NCBI RefSeq assembly: GCF_004359525.2
Contig: NZ_SCWC02000001.1
Location: 186,001-250,000 of the forward strand
Length of the DNA: 64,000 nucleotides
Origin: Macrococcus equipercicus
Lineage (GTDB): Bacteria > Bacillota > Bacilli > Staphylococcales > Staphylococcaceae
Reading direction: 5' to 3'
The notes beneath the pieces were generated by a model. That model searched no databases. It was not told the DNA's origin and was given only the letters and a program-made list of their open reading frames with translations. Shown here in pieces: positions 26,848-40,018 of this stretch (position 1 is its first letter; each line of letters starts with the position of its first letter). The translations under genes were made by a program, and so were the position numbers.

Positions 26848-27169
26848 ATTTACGGATGTTTTCCTGAAGGAATGCTTTCACTTCTTCAGGTGTTTTTGTA
26901 TTCGCTGAATGCAGGTGCGCTGTTTTTTTGCCGTTTTCAAAAATCAACAGGCTTGGAATGCCCATGACGTCATTTTCAGTCGCAGCTTCCGGCACTTGGT
27001 CACGATTAATCTTGTACCATGTAATATCGTGATATTCATCAACAATAGGGTCAATCCAGTTATCCATCTTCGCGCAGTCAGGGCACCAGTCCGCAAAAAA
27101 TTTAACAATCATCTGTTCGTCCTGATTAATAATTTCCTCAAATTCTGCATACTGACTTATTGTTCTCAT
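26846..27169 (-). CDS. Thioredoxin-like protein (YtpP type)
   Basis: A 107-residue thioredoxin-fold protein on the minus strand. The redox site is FFADWCPDCAKMD, with CPDC replacing the usual CGPC, and the cis-proline motif is GIPSLLIF. It probably reduces protein disulfides; the CPDC motif and length match the YtpP/thioredoxin-like proteins of Firmicutes. GGAGC lies just upstream of the ATG at 27169. It is the only minus-strand gene in this block and faces the nitroreductase. Confidence 0.85.
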   Translation of the reverse strand: MRTISQYAEFEEIINQDEQMIVKFFADWCPDCAKMDNWIDPIVDEYHDITWYKINRDQVPEAATENDVMGIPSLLIFENGKKTAHLHSANTKTPEEVKAFLQENIRK

Positions 27170-27307
27170 TGTAAAGCTCCTCTACTTATTTTATTATATT
27201 ATATACCATTCTGTCCTAAAGGTTAAACGGTGTGCCTTTAATAAGTTAATTGTCGTCTTGAATAAATATTGATACTATTGAAATATAACTACAGATGGAG
27301 GTTCAAT

Positions 27308-27661
27308 ATGATTAAATTTTTCCAGATTCCTAACTGCTCGACATGTAAGAAAGCGGCTCAGTTTTTAACAGATAATGGTGTGAGTTATGAGCCGATCAAT
27401 CTTAAAGAACATACGCCGACTACCGGGGAATTCACGCAGATCATCCAGCAGACAGGGGTAGACATCGATAAACTGTTTAATCGTCAGGGGACTAAGTTCC
27501 GTGAACTGAACTTAAAGGACAGACTAGCTCACCTGAGTCATGCAGAAAAGCTGGATCTTCTTGCATCTGACGGGATGCTCGTCAAAAGACCGCTTGCTGT
27601 CAATGACGGTAAAATCACTTTAGGTTTTAAAGAAGCAGATTACCGCGATACATGGTTATAA
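27308..27661 (+). CDS. ArsC/Spx-family protein (YusI-like)
   Basis: A 117-residue thioredoxin-related protein of the arsenate reductase/Spx family. It begins KFFQIPNCSTCKKAAQFL with a CxxC site, followed by the family pattern FNRQGTKFREL and the later KRPLAV with conserved arginine. The gene order with gcvH matches Bacillus yusI-gcvH, favouring YusI rather than Spx, which would have RNA polymerase contacts. ATGGAGG selects ATG 27308. Substrate unknown. Confidence 0.85.
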   Translation: MIKFFQIPNCSTCKKAAQFLTDNGVSYEPINLKEHTPTTGEFTQIIQQTGVDIDKLFNRQGTKFRELNLKDRLAHLSHAEKLDLLASDGMLVKRPLAVNDGKITLGFKEADYRDTWL

Positions 27662-27725
27662 AAAAGATTGAATAAAGATTTATGCTATGTCATTATTAAT
27701 ATATAAACTTAGAGGAGGGATTTTT

Positions 27726-28106
27726 GTGGCATCATTAGAAGGCTTAAAATTTTCCAAAGATCATGAATGGGTAAAAACTGAAGGAACTGTTAATACGATA
27801 GGGATTACTGATTTCGCACAATCAGAATTAGGGGATATCGTATTCGTCGAACTTCCGAAAGTAGGCGATGACATCACTGCAGGTCAGCCGTTTGGCAGCG
27901 TGGAATCTGTGAAGACAGTTTCTGAGTTATACGCTCCAATCAGCGGTAAAGTCGTTGAAGTGAACAGCGCTCTTGAGAACAGCCCGGAATTCGTCAATGA
28001 ATCTCCTTACGACAATGCATGGATGGTTAAAGTTGAAGCATCTAACGAAGATGAATTCAATGAACTGTTAGACCAAGCGCAATATGATGAAATGATAAAT
28101 GCATAA
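27726..28106 (+). CDS. gcvH: Glycine cleavage system H protein
   Basis: A 126-residue lipoyl carrier. The lipoylation lysine is in [14 protein letters not shown] near residue 64, and HEWVKTEG and [19 protein letters not shown] are the family's flanking motifs. In Firmicutes it also relays lipoyl groups to other dehydrogenases. GAGGAGGG just upstream sets GTG 27726 as start (translated as MASLEGLKF); the ATG at 27687 is discounted. It links functionally to lipA at 41.4 kb. The glycine decarboxylase genes are not in the window. Confidence 0.95.
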   Translation: MASLEGLKFSKDHEWVKTEGTVNTIGITDFAQSELGDIVFVELPKVGDDITAGQPFGSVESVKTVSELYAPISGKVVEVNSALENSPEFVNESPYDNAWMVKVEASNEDEFNELLDQAQYDEMINA

Positions 28107-28177
28107 ATGTTATAATTTCCTTGATAATACTGTTATCAGGGAATTTTTTTATAATCGCATATGAGAAGGTGATGAAT

Positions 28178-28561
28178 GTGGCTGTGATGAGTAAAGTCAT
28201 CGTTGTTGAAGGTAAATCCGACAAGAAGAAGTTGCAGGAAGTCTTATCTGAACCGGTACATATTATTTGCACGAACGGGACGATGGGGGTTTCTAAGCTC
28301 GACGCTATGCTTGAGGAGCTCATTGGCCATAAAGTCTATATTATGACTGATGCGGATAAAGCGGGCAAGACAATCCGCAGCTGGTTCAAGCGGCATTTAA
28401 GCGAAAGCCGGCATATATATATTGACCCGAAGTATTGCGAAGTAGGAAGGTGTCCTAACGATTATTTAGCAAAAGTGCTGATCAGGCACGAATTTGAAGT
28501 GAAAGATGGGAATGTAGCAAATGAGCATCAAGCAGTATTTGCCTGGCAGTCCGCCTGGTGA
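28178..28561 (+). CDS. Toprim-domain protein (YusF-like)
   Basis: A protein of about 127 residues with the Toprim motifs KVIVVEGKSDKKKL (catalytic glutamate) and IMTDADKAGKTIRSWF (DxD-type acid pair), the fold of primase, topoisomerase and RNase M5 active sites. The order gcvH, toprim, thioredoxin, met transporter matches Bacillus gcvH-yusF-yusE-metN. AGGTG favours GTG 28178 as the start; ATG 28172 and ATG 28187 are alternatives. It overlaps the next gene by 41 bases. Function is undetermined, probably RNA- or DNA-related. Confidence 0.85.
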   Translation: MAVMSKVIVVEGKSDKKKLQEVLSEPVHIICTNGTMGVSKLDAMLEELIGHKVYIMTDADKAGKTIRSWFKRHLSESRHIYIDPKYCEVGRCPNDYLAKVLIRHEFEVKDGNVANEHQAVFAWQSAW

Positions 28562-28823
28562 AACGTATATTATTTTCGGTTATACGCCGTTATGCGGTAC
28601 ATGCAAAGTTGCTGAACGTATGGTAGACGTACTAGCCGAACTGACGAAACTTCATGTTATTAAACAGGATGTGAACTATGTCCCGGCATTAGTACAGGAT
28701 TATCAAGTGATGAGCGTACCGGTCCTGTTTGTCGTTAAAGCCGACGAAGTGGCCGCAACAGTCTTTAAATTTGAATCTGTGACAAATTTATATGAAATCG
28801 TTAATAAAGCATTGACGGAATAA
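28521..28823 (+). CDS. Thioredoxin-like protein (YusE-like)
   Basis: A 100-residue thioredoxin-fold protein with the CGTC redox pair in GYTPLCGTCKVAERM and the cis-proline strand SVPVLFVVK. It begins inside the end of the toprim gene, indicating coupled expression. It lies immediately before the SAM riboswitch of the methionine transporter, as YusE does in Bacillus. It probably acts in thiol redox homeostasis; no substrate is known. Confidence 0.85.
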   Translation: MSIKQYLPGSPPGETYIIFGYTPLCGTCKVAERMVDVLAELTKLHVIKQDVNYVPALVQDYQVMSVPVLFVVKADEVAATVFKFESVTNLYEIVNKALTE

Positions 28824-28863
28824 AAATCATAGTCTATGATTAGAAAATAATTTAATAATGTAA

Positions 28864-29013
28864 CTCTTATCAAGAGAGGTGGAGGGATGTGCCCTTTGAA
28901 GCCCGGCAACCGTCGTCAGACATGGTGCCAATTCACATAAAGCTTATGGCTTTAGAAGATGAGAGACGATATATTCACGCGTCTTTCTCTTAACATGGGA
29001 AAGACGCTTTATT
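28864..29013 (+). promoter_or_regulatory. SAM-I (S-box) riboswitch with terminator
   Basis: The aptamer closes with CTCTTATC (28864-28871) and GATGAGAG (28958-28965) and contains the S-box core GGAGGGATGTGCCC, then GAAGCCCGGCAACC, and GGTGCCAATTC. The expression platform is a terminator GCGTCTTTC (28979-28987), GAAAGACGC (28999-29007), T run. When SAM is bound the metNIQ transcript should stop here, as in other Firmicutes. Confidence 0.95.
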
Positions 29014-29033
29014 CGTTTAAAGGAGGTAAGTAA

Positions 29034-30059
29034 GTGATTACACTGCAATCTGTTGTAAAGCAATTTGCAACGAAGAAAGGAACATTGACTGCTGTAGATA
29101 ACGTTAATCTTCAGATTAGTGAAGGCGAGATATACGGTGTCATCGGATTTTCAGGTGCTGGTAAAAGTACTTTAATCCGAATGTTCAATGGACTTGAAAA
29201 ACCTACAAGCGGCGATGTCATCGTCGGTGGCGACAATATTGCACAGCTTGGCATTAAAGACTTACGTAAAAAAAGGCAGAAAATCGGCATGATTTTCCAG
29301 CATTTTAATCTGCTCTGGTCACGGACTGTCTTTGACAATATCGCTTTCCCACTTGAAATCGCAGGTGTAGCTAAAGCAGAACGGGAACAAAGAGTGAATG
29401 AGTTAATCCGTATGGTCGGATTAACCGGCAGAGAGAAAGCATTTCCTTCTCAACTGTCTGGTGGCCAAAAACAGCGTGTCGGCATCGCCCGCGCCCTGGC
29501 TAATGACCCGACTGTCTTACTGTGTGACGAAGCGACAAGTGCCCTTGATCCACAGACGACCGATGAAATTTTAGAACTTCTTGTAGCTATTAATAAAAAA
29601 ATAGGGCTGACCATCATTTTGATTACGCATGAAATGCATGTCATCCGCAAAATCTGTCATAAAGTCGCAGTGATGGAAAACGGCCGTGTCGTTGAAGAAG
29701 GACCTGTGCTCACGGTCTTTGGGAATCCGCAGTCAGCCGTGACGCAGCGTTTTGTCAAAGATGACCTGAAAGATGAGGAAGTAGAAACGTCAATCAATGA
29801 AATCTTTGAGTCCTACCCGACGGGAACAATCTTAAGATTGAAATTCATTGGTTCAACGACCGGACAGCCGATCATCTCGAAAATGATCCGCAAGTTCAAT
29901 CTTGATATGAATGTGTTAGCTGGTCATGTCAGTCATACACAGAACGGTGCTGTCGGTCACTTGATTGTCCATGTTCCAGCACTTAACGAACGCACAGATG
30001 AGATGTTCAGAGAACTTGAACAGCATGGTGTGAAAGCGGAGGTGGAACGACATGGATAA
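29034..30059 (+). CDS. metN: Methionine ABC transporter ATPase
   Basis: A 341-residue ATPase of the MetNIQ importer for methionine. Walker A is GFSGAGKST, the signature LSGGQKQR, and Walker [12 protein letters not shown]; the C-terminal NIL domain (about residues 265-341) senses methionine. AAGGAGG and a GTG at 29034 begin it directly behind the riboswitch. The last eight bases overlap metI. The whole three-gene set is under S-box control. Confidence 0.95.
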   Translation: MITLQSVVKQFATKKGTLTAVDNVNLQISEGEIYGVIGFSGAGKSTLIRMFNGLEKPTSGDVIVGGDNIAQLGIKDLRKKRQKIGMIFQHFNLLWSRTVFDNIAFPLEIAGVAKAEREQRVNELIRMVGLTGREKAFPSQLSGGQKQRVGIARALANDPTVLLCDEATSALDPQTTDEILELLVAINKKIGLTIILITHEMHVIRKICHKVAVMENGRVVEEGPVLTVFGNPQSAVTQRFVKDDLKDEEVETSINEIFESYPTGTILRLKFIGSTTGQPIISKMIRKFNLDMNVLAGHVSHTQNGAVGHLIVHVPALNERTDEMFRELEQHGVKAEVERHG

Positions 30060-30750
30060 CAGCAGTATCGTACAGATTTTACAGGACATGTTCAGCTTCA
30101 AGAATGTGGTCTGGCCGGATGTCTGGACAGCAGTCTATGAGACGTTATTCATGACAATTGTTTCTACATTCTTCACGTTTTTCCTGGGTCTTATCATCGG
30201 AACCATTTTATTTCTGACTTCTAGAAGCAAGTCGAGCGGTGCACGCGCTGTCTACAGAATTACGGCGTTCTTAGTCAATCTGTTCCGGGCAGTACCATTC
30301 ATCATTTTGATCATTCTGCTGATTCCGTTCACCAACATACTGATGCATACCATCAGCGGTGTGAAAGGAGCGCTGCCGGCTTTAATCATCGGTGCTGCAC
30401 CATTCTATGCCCGCCTTGTTGAAATCGGCATGAAGGAAATTGATAAAGGCGTCATCGAAGCAGCAGAAGCAATGGGTGCTACACGCTGGACCTTGATCAC
30501 TAAAGTGCTGCTGAGAGAGTCAATGCCGGCACTTGTGTCAGGAATTACAGTAACAGCAATCGCGCTGGTCGGTTCTACAGCAATCGCCGGTGTCATCGGT
30601 GCCGGCGGACTTGGTAACTTAGCTTATCTTGTCGGCTTCACCCGCAGTCAGAACGACGTCATTTTAGTAGCAACTGTTTTAATTCTTATCATTGTGTTTG
30701 CAATACAGTTTATCGGTGACACAATTACGAGACGCATCGATAAACGATAA
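30052..30750 (+). CDS. metI: Methionine ABC transporter permease
   Basis: A 232-residue inner-membrane permease with about five helices and the EAA loop [24 protein letters not shown] that docks on Met[20 protein letters not shown] ends are typical of the family. Translation is coupled to metN by the overlapping ATG. It passes methionine delivered by MetQ across the membrane. Confidence 0.93.
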   Translation: MDNSSIVQILQDMFSFKNVVWPDVWTAVYETLFMTIVSTFFTFFLGLIIGTILFLTSRSKSSGARAVYRITAFLVNLFRAVPFIILIILLIPFTNILMHTISGVKGALPALIIGAAPFYARLVEIGMKEIDKGVIEAAEAMGATRWTLITKVLLRESMPALVSGITVTAIALVGSTAIAGVIGAGGLGNLAYLVGFTRSQNDVILVATVLILIIVFAIQFIGDTITRRIDKR

Positions 30751-30775
30751 TAATAAAATATAAGGGAGATTTACA

Positions 30776-31606
30776 ATGAAAAAATTATTAGCTTTCGTCA
30801 TCACCGTTTTATTTGCAGTAGTTTTAACAGCATGTGGTTCATCTGACAGCAAAGATTCAAGCAGTGCTAAAGGCGACAAAACAATCACAGTCGGTGCATC
30901 ACCTGCACCTCACGCTGAAATTTTAGAGCAGGCAAAACCCATCCTTAAAAAAGAAGGCTACACATTAAAAATTAAAACAATCAACGACTATACAACACCG
31001 AACCGTCTGTTATCTGAAGGCGACATCGATGCTAACTACTTCCAGCATACACCATACTTAGATACAGAGAAAAAATCTAAAGGCTACAAAATCGAGTCAG
31101 CAGGTAACGTTCACATCGAACCGATGGCTGTCTACTCTAAAAAATATAAATCTTTAGAAGATCTGCCAAAAGGCGCTACCGTGTTTGTCTCTAATAACCC
31201 TGCAGAAGAAGGACGCTTCTTATCATTCTTCACTAAAGCTGGATTAATCGAGCTTAAACCTGGTACAGATCCAATCCAAGCGACATTCAAAGATATTAAA
31301 ACAAACAAAAAGAACATTCAGTTCAACAATAAGCAGGCAGCTGAATTCCTGGCTAAAACTTATCAAAACAACGAAGGCGATGCAGTTATCATTAATGCGA
31401 ACGTGGCGTTAGCTAACAAAATCAATCCGGTTAAAGATTCTATCGTTATCGAAGACAAAAAATCTCCATACGCTAACTTGATTGCCGTACAACAAGGTCA
31501 TAAAAACGATGCTAAAATTAAAGCATTAGTTAAAGCATTGCAATCACCACAAATCGTTAAATATATTAAAGATCACTATGATGGTGCAGTTATCCCTGCA
31601 AAATAA
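30776..31606 (+). CDS. metQ: Methionine-binding lipoprotein
   Basis: A 276-residue surface lipoprotein of the NlpA family. Signal peptide MKKLLAFVITVLFAVVLTAC carries the lipobox LTAC with cysteine 20, after which a Ser/Lys/Asp-rich linker precedes the binding domain (TITVGASPAPHAEIL, DANYFQHTPYL). It captures D- or L-methionine and hands it to MetI/MetN. AGGGAG lies upstream. A strong terminator follows. Confidence 0.95.
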   Translation: MKKLLAFVITVLFAVVLTACGSSDSKDSSSAKGDKTITVGASPAPHAEILEQAKPILKKEGYTLKIKTINDYTTPNRLLSEGDIDANYFQHTPYLDTEKKSKGYKIESAGNVHIEPMAVYSKKYKSLEDLPKGATVFVSNNPAEEGRFLSFFTKAGLIELKPGTDPIQATFKDIKTNKKNIQFNNKQAAEFLAKTYQNNEGDAVIINANVALANKINPVKDSIVIEDKKSPYANLIAVQQGHKNDAKIKALVKALQSPQIVKYIKDHYDGAVIPAK

Positions 31607-31619
31607 TATGATTTAACTT

Positions 31620-31661
31620 GAACAGCCCTCTATCTTTTATAGATAGGGGGCTGTTCTTTTA
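31620..31661 (+). terminator. Terminator of the metNIQ operon
   Basis: GAACAGCCCTCTATC pairs with GATAGGGGGCTGTTC (one mismatch or G-U) and is followed by TTTT. Confidence 0.9.
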
Positions 31662-31873
31662 ACGATAATCCCATATGCTGCGTCATCAATCATTTTCAAT
31701 AAAGTGCGTGTTATTCTCAATGACGTAAAAAATCTATATCAATTAATTTAATATAGGCGCTATTTACGTTATAATGATTACTGTGAGTCAATACAACTGT
31801 CTTTGACCGTAGATTAAAATTATTATAAACTAATAGAGATGAAAATTTTTATATATATCTGGAGGGAATACAC

Positions 31874-32653
31874 ATGGCATCAGTTTTAGAAATTAAAGAT
31901 TTACACGTTTCAATCGAAAATAAAGAAATCTTAAAAGGTGTGAATCTGACAATCAAGCAGGGAGAAATCCATGCGATCATGGGACCGAACGGTACTGGTA
32001 AATCTACTTTATCATCTGCTATTATGGGTCACCCGAAATACGAAGTGACACAAGGCGAAGTATTATTAGACGGTGAAAATGTACTTGAGATGGAAGTAGA
32101 CGAAAGAGCCCAGGCAGGTCTTTTCCTTGCGATGCAGTATCCATCAGAGATCTCCGGTGTGACTAACGCAGACTTCTTACGTTCAGCGATTAACTCACGC
32201 CGCGAAGAAGGTCAGGAAATCAACTTGATGCAGTTCATCAAAAAATTAGATAAACAGATGGAATTCCTTGAGATGGACCTTGATATGGCACAGCGTTACT
32301 TAAATGAAGGTTTCTCAGGCGGCGAAAAGAAACGTAACGAGATTCTTCAGTTAATGATGCTTGAACCAAAATTCGCTATTCTGGATGAAATCGACTCAGG
32401 GCTTGATATCGATGCACTTAAAGTCGTTTCTAAAGGAATCAATGAGATGCGCGGAGAAAACTTCGGCTGTCTGATTATTACTCACTACCAGCGTCTACTC
32501 AATTACATCACACCCGACTATGTGCATGTCATGATGCAGGGCCGCGTTGTGAAATCAGGTGGAGAAGAGTTAGCACAACGTCTTGAAGCTGAAGGTTATG
32601 ACTGGATCAAACAAGAATTAAATATCGAAGACGAAACTGTTAGTGCTGAATAA
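31874..32653 (+). CDS. sufC: Fe-S assembly ATPase SufC
   Basis: A 259-residue ATPase of the SUF scaffold. Walker A is GPNGTGKST, the signature is [11 protein letters not shown] and Walker [13 protein letters not shown]. It forms the SufBC2D complex that builds Fe-S clusters with sulfur from SufS/SufU. GGAGGG precedes the ATG. First of five co-directional genes in the order C-D-S-U-B typical of Firmicutes. Probable promoter elements are AT-rich but not unambiguous. Confidence 0.96.
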   Translation: MASVLEIKDLHVSIENKEILKGVNLTIKQGEIHAIMGPNGTGKSTLSSAIMGHPKYEVTQGEVLLDGENVLEMEVDERAQAGLFLAMQYPSEISGVTNADFLRSAINSRREEGQEINLMQFIKKLDKQMEFLEMDLDMAQRYLNEGFSGGEKKRNEILQLMMLEPKFAILDEIDSGLDIDALKVVSKGINEMRGENFGCLIITHYQRLLNYITPDYVHVMMQGRVVKSGGEELAQRLEAEGYDWIKQELNIEDETVSAE

Positions 32654-32683
32654 TATCTGATTATACACGAGGAGGATTTTGCA

Positions 32684-35676
<2,993 letters not shown>

Positions 35677-35688
35677 GGAGTGAATCAA

Positions 35689-37086
35689 ATGGCTAAAAAA
35701 GCACCAGATGTCGGCGATTACAAATATGGCTTTCACGATAAAGACGTCTCTATCTTCCGTTCAGAACGTGGTCTGACAGAAGAGATTGTAAGAGAAATAT
35801 CAAAAATGAAGGAAGAACCGCAGTGGATGCTCGACTTCCGTCTTAAATCATTAAAACAGTTCTACAAAATGCCGATGCCGATGTGGGGCGGTGATTTATC
35901 AGAGTTAAACTTTGATGAAATCACTTACTATGTTAAACCATCTGAGCATACAGAACGTTCTTGGGACGAAGTGCCTGAAGAAATCAAGCAGACGTTTGAT
36001 AAATTAGGTATTCCGGAAGCGGAACAGAAATATCTTGCAGGTGTATCTGCTCAGTATGAATCTGAAGTGGTTTACCACAATATGCAGGAAGACTTAGAAG
36101 AACAGGGCATTATCTTTAAAGATACTGACTCTGCACTGCGAGAAAACGAAGAATTATTCAGAGAACACTTCGCATCAGTGATTCCGCCGGCAGACAACAA
36201 GTTTGCTGCACTGAACTCTGCCGTATGGTCTGGTGGATCGTTCATCTATGTACCAAAAAACATTAAGCTTGAAACACCACTGCAGGCTTACTTCCGTATT
36301 AACTCTGAAAACATGGGTCAGTTCGAACGTACACTCATCATCGTTGACGAAGGCGCAAGCGTTCACTATGTAGAAGGCTGTACAGCACCGGTTTATACAA
36401 CGAACTCCCTTCACTCAGCAGTCGTTGAGATCATCGTTAAAAAAGATGCTTACTGCCGTTACACAACAATCCAGAACTGGGCGAACAATGTCTATAACTT
36501 AGTAACGAAGCGGACATTCGTCTATGAGAACGGTACGATGGAATGGATTGATGGTAACATCGGCTCTAAGCTGACGATGAAATATCCAGCTTGTTACTTG
36601 CTCGGTGAAGGTGCGCGTGGTATGACATTATCTATCGCCCTGGCAGGTCGTGGACAAGTTCAGGATGCCGGCGCTAAAATGATGCATATGGCACCAAATA
36701 CATCATCTACTATCGTCTCTAAATCTATTTCGAAACAAGGCGGTAAAGTCGTTTACCGTGGTATTGTCCACTTCGGTCGTAAAGCAGAAGGTGCACGTTC
36801 AAATATTGAGTGTGACACATTGATTATGGACAATGCGTCGACTTCAGACACGATCCCTTACAATGAAGTGATGAATGACAATATTTCACTGGAGCACGAA
36901 GCGAAAGTTTCAAAAGTCTCTGAAGAGCAGCTGTTCTATTTAATGAGCCGCGGTATCTCTGAAGAAGAAGCGACAGAAATGATTGTTATGGGCTTCATTG
37001 AACCATTCACAAAAGAGTTGCCGATGGAGTATGCAGTAGAAATGAACCGTCTGATCAAGTTTGAGATGGAAGGTTCTATCGGTTAA
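35689..37086 (+). CDS. sufB: Fe-S assembly protein SufB
   Basis: A 465-residue scaffold subunit, the site where the nascent cluster is held. Typical motifs are [37 protein letters not shown] with its cysteine, and [18 protein letters not shown] supports ATG 35689; the GTG at 35680 overlaps the ribosome site. It terminates the suf operon with a strong hairpin. Clients LipA, BioB and FdhA are encoded nearby. Confidence 0.96.
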   Translation: MAKKAPDVGDYKYGFHDKDVSIFRSERGLTEEIVREISKMKEEPQWMLDFRLKSLKQFYKMPMPMWGGDLSELNFDEITYYVKPSEHTERSWDEVPEEIKQTFDKLGIPEAEQKYLAGVSAQYESEVVYHNMQEDLEEQGIIFKDTDSALRENEELFREHFASVIPPADNKFAALNSAVWSGGSFIYVPKNIKLETPLQAYFRINSENMGQFERTLIIVDEGASVHYVEGCTAPVYTTNSLHSAVVEIIVKKDAYCRYTTIQNWANNVYNLVTKRTFVYENGTMEWIDGNIGSKLTMKYPACYLLGEGARGMTLSIALAGRGQVQDAGAKMMHMAPNTSSTIVSKSISKQGGKVVYRGIVHFGRKAEGARSNIECDTLIMDNASTSDTIPYNEVMNDNISLEHEAKVSKVSEEQLFYLMSRGISEEEATEMIVMGFIEPFTKELPMEYAVEMNRLIKFEMEGSIG

Positions 37087-37091
37087 TCATC

Positions 37092-37119
37092 AAAGACGAG
37101 AGTTTCTCGTCTTTTTTTT
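37092..37119 (+). terminator. Terminator of the suf operon
   Basis: AAAGACGAG (37092-37100) and CTCGTCTTT (37106-37114) around AGTTT, then T run. Confidence 0.9.
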
Positions 37120-37197
37120 GTTTAAACAAGTATCTTTCTTTCGTGTTTTACGTTAAGATTTTTATGTTGATAAAGACGCGGAGAAAGGAGCAGGCTT

Positions 37198-38124
37198 ATG
37201 ATTACCACGTATATAAACTCCGAAGAAGGAACGATTATAAAAGCCGATAAATATCAGGTGAACAACTGGGTGAATATCGTCCAGCCATCCCGTGAAGAGA
37301 TGGAGGAAGTGGCTGAACAATTCAATATACCGATTGAATTTCTGGAAGATCCACTTGATCCTGAAGAAAGTGCACGTATAGAATACGATGAAGAAACCAA
37401 TAGCACACTGATTATTAATGATTTTCCCATTCTAGATAAAAATATACGACAGACAGAATCTTATATTACTGTGCCGATCGGTATCATCTTGAGTAAAGGT
37501 TATATTATTACAATCTGTTCACAGGAAAATGATATGTTTAATAAACTGCTGAACCAACGTTTTGATTTACGGATGAAGTCAAGATTTTTGCTGGAAGTGC
37601 TGTTTATTGTAGCGACGATGTACAACAACACGTTGAAGAAAATCAACCGGGACCGGATCAGAATCGAGAGCAACTTAAGAAACTCTTTGACGAATAAGCA
37701 GCTGTACGACCTGATGGAGATTGAAAAGAGTCTCGTCTATTTCCTGACGTCGCTGACCGCCAATGGTGATGCAATCAAGAAAATCTTCAGATCGCGTTCA
37801 ATCAAGCCTTATGATGATGATCAGGAACTATTGGAAGACTTATTAATCGAAAACACACAGGCACTTAATACGACAGAGCTTTACACGCGCATTCTTGAAA
37901 GTATCACAGGGTCCTATTCATCACTCATCGGTAATGAGATGAATAACATCATGAAAATCCTGACGCTGTTCACGGTTTTCTTGACGCTGCCGACACTCGT
38001 TTTCAGCTTCTTCGGTATGAACGTCCATCTTCCAGGCGTTTCATGGCTCGGCACACTGCTGGTCGCACTAGCGTTAATGATGCTGACCTTTATCTTTTTA
38101 CAGCGGCGTAATATATTCAAATAA
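37198..38124 (+). CDS. CorA-family divalent cation transporter
   Basis: A 308-residue protein with the CorA layout: a large soluble alpha/beta and helical N-terminal part, a long stalk helix, and two C-terminal membrane helices (IMKILTLFTVFLTLPTLVFSFF and LGTLLVALALMMLTFIFL). The pore motif GMN is present in FFGMNVHLPG. It probably moves magnesium or another divalent ion. AAAGGAG precedes the ATG at 37198. The tail ends QRRNIFK as a typical basic cap. Confidence 0.88.
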   Translation: MITTYINSEEGTIIKADKYQVNNWVNIVQPSREEMEEVAEQFNIPIEFLEDPLDPEESARIEYDEETNSTLIINDFPILDKNIRQTESYITVPIGIILSKGYIITICSQENDMFNKLLNQRFDLRMKSRFLLEVLFIVATMYNNTLKKINRDRIRIESNLRNSLTNKQLYDLMEIEKSLVYFLTSLTANGDAIKKIFRSRSIKPYDDDQELLEDLLIENTQALNTTELYTRILESITGSYSSLIGNEMNNIMKILTLFTVFLTLPTLVFSFFGMNVHLPGVSWLGTLLVALALMMLTFIFLQRRNIFK

Positions 38125-38304
38125 TTGAGACTTGAGACAACTGTCCTGTCTTCAATAACCTTTCACACAGGGGCGTGCGCGAGCCTGCACGCTATTTCTG
38201 CAGGAGTCGCTGTGTATTGTTTTTGAAGAAAGCTGAATAGTAAGCTCAAGTCTTATTTTAATGATGGCCAGGGATGCGTCATAGATAATACGGATGTTTA
38301 TGGT
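38125..38304. other. Hairpin-rich gap after the CorA gene
   Basis: No gene is apparent. An outer dyad CACACAG...CTGTGT (about 38164-38214) encloses GCGTGC...GCACGC, followed by TTGTTTTTG, which may be a terminator or structured element. At the right edge the short word ATGATAAAT occurs twice around the next start. Confidence 0.4.
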
Positions 38305-38325
38305 ATGATAAATGCAGGTGATGAT

Positions 38326-39174
38326 ATGATAAATATAGGACTTACAGGCTGGGGAGACCATGATACTCTTTACGCTGATCTATCAAATAAAAAAGATAAA
38401 CTGCTGACATACGGCAGTCATTTTCCGACGGTTGAACTGGATTCAACGTACTATGCCATTCAACCTGAACGGAATATCAGAAAATGGATTGCTGAAACAC
38501 CGGCGAGCTTCAAGTTTGTCGTGAAGATCCATCAGGCATTGACTGGGCATGCAGCTGTCGAGGACTATGCGGAGAGTAAGCTGCAGCTGATCGAACAGTT
38601 TAATTTAATGATAGGGCCGATGCTGGAGGAGAATAAGCTCGCCATGGTGCTCATTCAGTTTCCGCCGTGGTTTGACTGTAATACCGGCAATATTAATTAC
38701 ATGCTGTATTTGAAGGAATATTTAGTGGACATGCCGCTGGCGATAGAATTCAGGAATGACAGCTGGTTTTTGCCGGAGATGAAGGAGAATACGCTCAGCT
38801 TCCTCCATGATAACGGCTTTATTCATTCGGTCTGTGATGAACCACAGAGCGGTCACGGTTCGATTCCGTTCGTCAATAGAGTGACGAGCCGGACTGCCCT
38901 GATGCGCTTTCACGGCCGCAATGTAGCCGGATGGACCAAAAAGGACTTGACTGACCAGGAATGGCGTGCTGTCCGCTACCTTTATAATTACAATGAAGAA
39001 GAGCTGCAGGAACTCGCCCGCAAAGTGAAAATTCTGGAGCAGAAGACAAAAGACGTCTATGTCATCTTCAACAATAACTCCGGCGGTCATGCGGCAGCAA
39101 ACGCGAAACGGCTGATTGAAATATTGGATATTGAATACCGCGGGCTTAACTTTCAGCAGCTTAAACTATTTTAG
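38326..39174 (+). CDS. DUF72 protein (YunF-like)
   Basis: A 282-residue TIM-barrel-like protein of DUF72. It starts INIGLTGWGDHDTLY, has the family's TVELDSTYYAIQ and FKFVVKIHQALTGH segments, AIEFRNDSW, a MRFHGRN motif, and ends VYVIFNNNSGGHAAANA. The biochemical role is unknown for the family. AGGTG five bases upstream marks ATG 38326 rather than the ATG at 38305. It begins the DUF72-TSUP-YunD group found together in Bacillus as yunF-yunE-yunD. Confidence 0.88.
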   Translation: MINIGLTGWGDHDTLYADLSNKKDKLLTYGSHFPTVELDSTYYAIQPERNIRKWIAETPASFKFVVKIHQALTGHAAVEDYAESKLQLIEQFNLMIGPMLEENKLAMVLIQFPPWFDCNTGNINYMLYLKEYLVDMPLAIEFRNDSWFLPEMKENTLSFLHDNGFIHSVCDEPQSGHGSIPFVNRVTSRTALMRFHGRNVAGWTKKDLTDQEWRAVRYLYNYNEEELQELARKVKILEQKTKDVYVIFNNNSGGHAAANAKRLIEILDIEYRGLNFQQLKLF

Positions 39175-39185
39175 GATGTGTCTTA

Positions 39186-40007
39186 ATGTCAATTGTTATA
39201 TTAATTATACTAGGTGTATTATCTGCTGTTATCGGGGCGATCGTAGGGATCGGCGGCGGCATCATTATCGTGCCGACGTTAATTTACTTAGGCATGGATG
39301 CGGGGATTCTCGATGATATCACGCCCCAGAAGGCGATAGGGACATCTACTGTTATTTTAATTTCCACTGGTCTGTCCGCTACACTCGGCTATTTGAAGAC
39401 GAAGCAGGTCGATTTGAAGTCGGGTATGCTGTTTCTTTGCGGTATAGTGCCGGGTGCGTTTATTGGTGCTTATTTAAGCCGTTATTTAACACTTGACAGC
39501 TTTAATCTGTACTTTGGAATATTTCTTATCATCATCAGTATTGTGCTGATGGTCCGGAATCATATCAAGCCGATCAAATTGTTCCAGAACGAAGCGCATC
39601 AACGTATGTTTACCGATGCAGCAGGCACAACACATCACTACAGCATTGCGCCTGTGCCGGCGATTATCGCGACATTCATTGTAGGCTGTCTGACCGGACT
39701 GTTCGGTATCGGCGGCGGTGCCTTGATGACGCCGTTAATGATTATTTTATTCAGATTTCCGCCTCATATTGCAGTCGGTACGAGCATGCTGATGATTTTC
39801 TTCTCAAGTTTGTCTGGTGCTGTCAGTCATATTGTTCAGGGGAATGTTATCTGGTATTATGCAGTGATATTGATTATTGCAAGTTATATCGGTGCTAATA
39901 TTGGCGTGCAGATCAACAAAAGAATGAAGTCAGATACAGTGATTTTAGTGTTGAGAAGTATTATGCTTCTGTTAGGAGTTTATTTAATTATTAAGAGTCT
40001 GTTATAG
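39186..40007 (+). CDS. TSUP-family membrane transporter (YunE-like)
   Basis: A 273-residue integral membrane protein of the TSUP/TauE/SafE family, with two repeats marked by AIVGIGGGIIIVPTL near the N-terminus and GLFGIGGGALMTPLM in the middle. About eight helices are expected. The family exports sulfite, sulfoacetate or related anions; the substrate here is not known. It lies 11 bases after the DUF72 gene and 11 before the metallophosphatase. Confidence 0.88.
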   Translation: MSIVILIILGVLSAVIGAIVGIGGGIIIVPTLIYLGMDAGILDDITPQKAIGTSTVILISTGLSATLGYLKTKQVDLKSGMLFLCGIVPGAFIGAYLSRYLTLDSFNLYFGIFLIIISIVLMVRNHIKPIKLFQNEAHQRMFTDAAGTTHHYSIAPVPAIIATFIVGCLTGLFGIGGGALMTPLMIILFRFPPHIAVGTSMLMIFFSSLSGAVSHIVQGNVIWYYAVILIIASYIGANIGVQINKRMKSDTVILVLRSIMLLLGVYLIIKSLL

Positions 40008-40018
40008 AGGTGAAGTCA

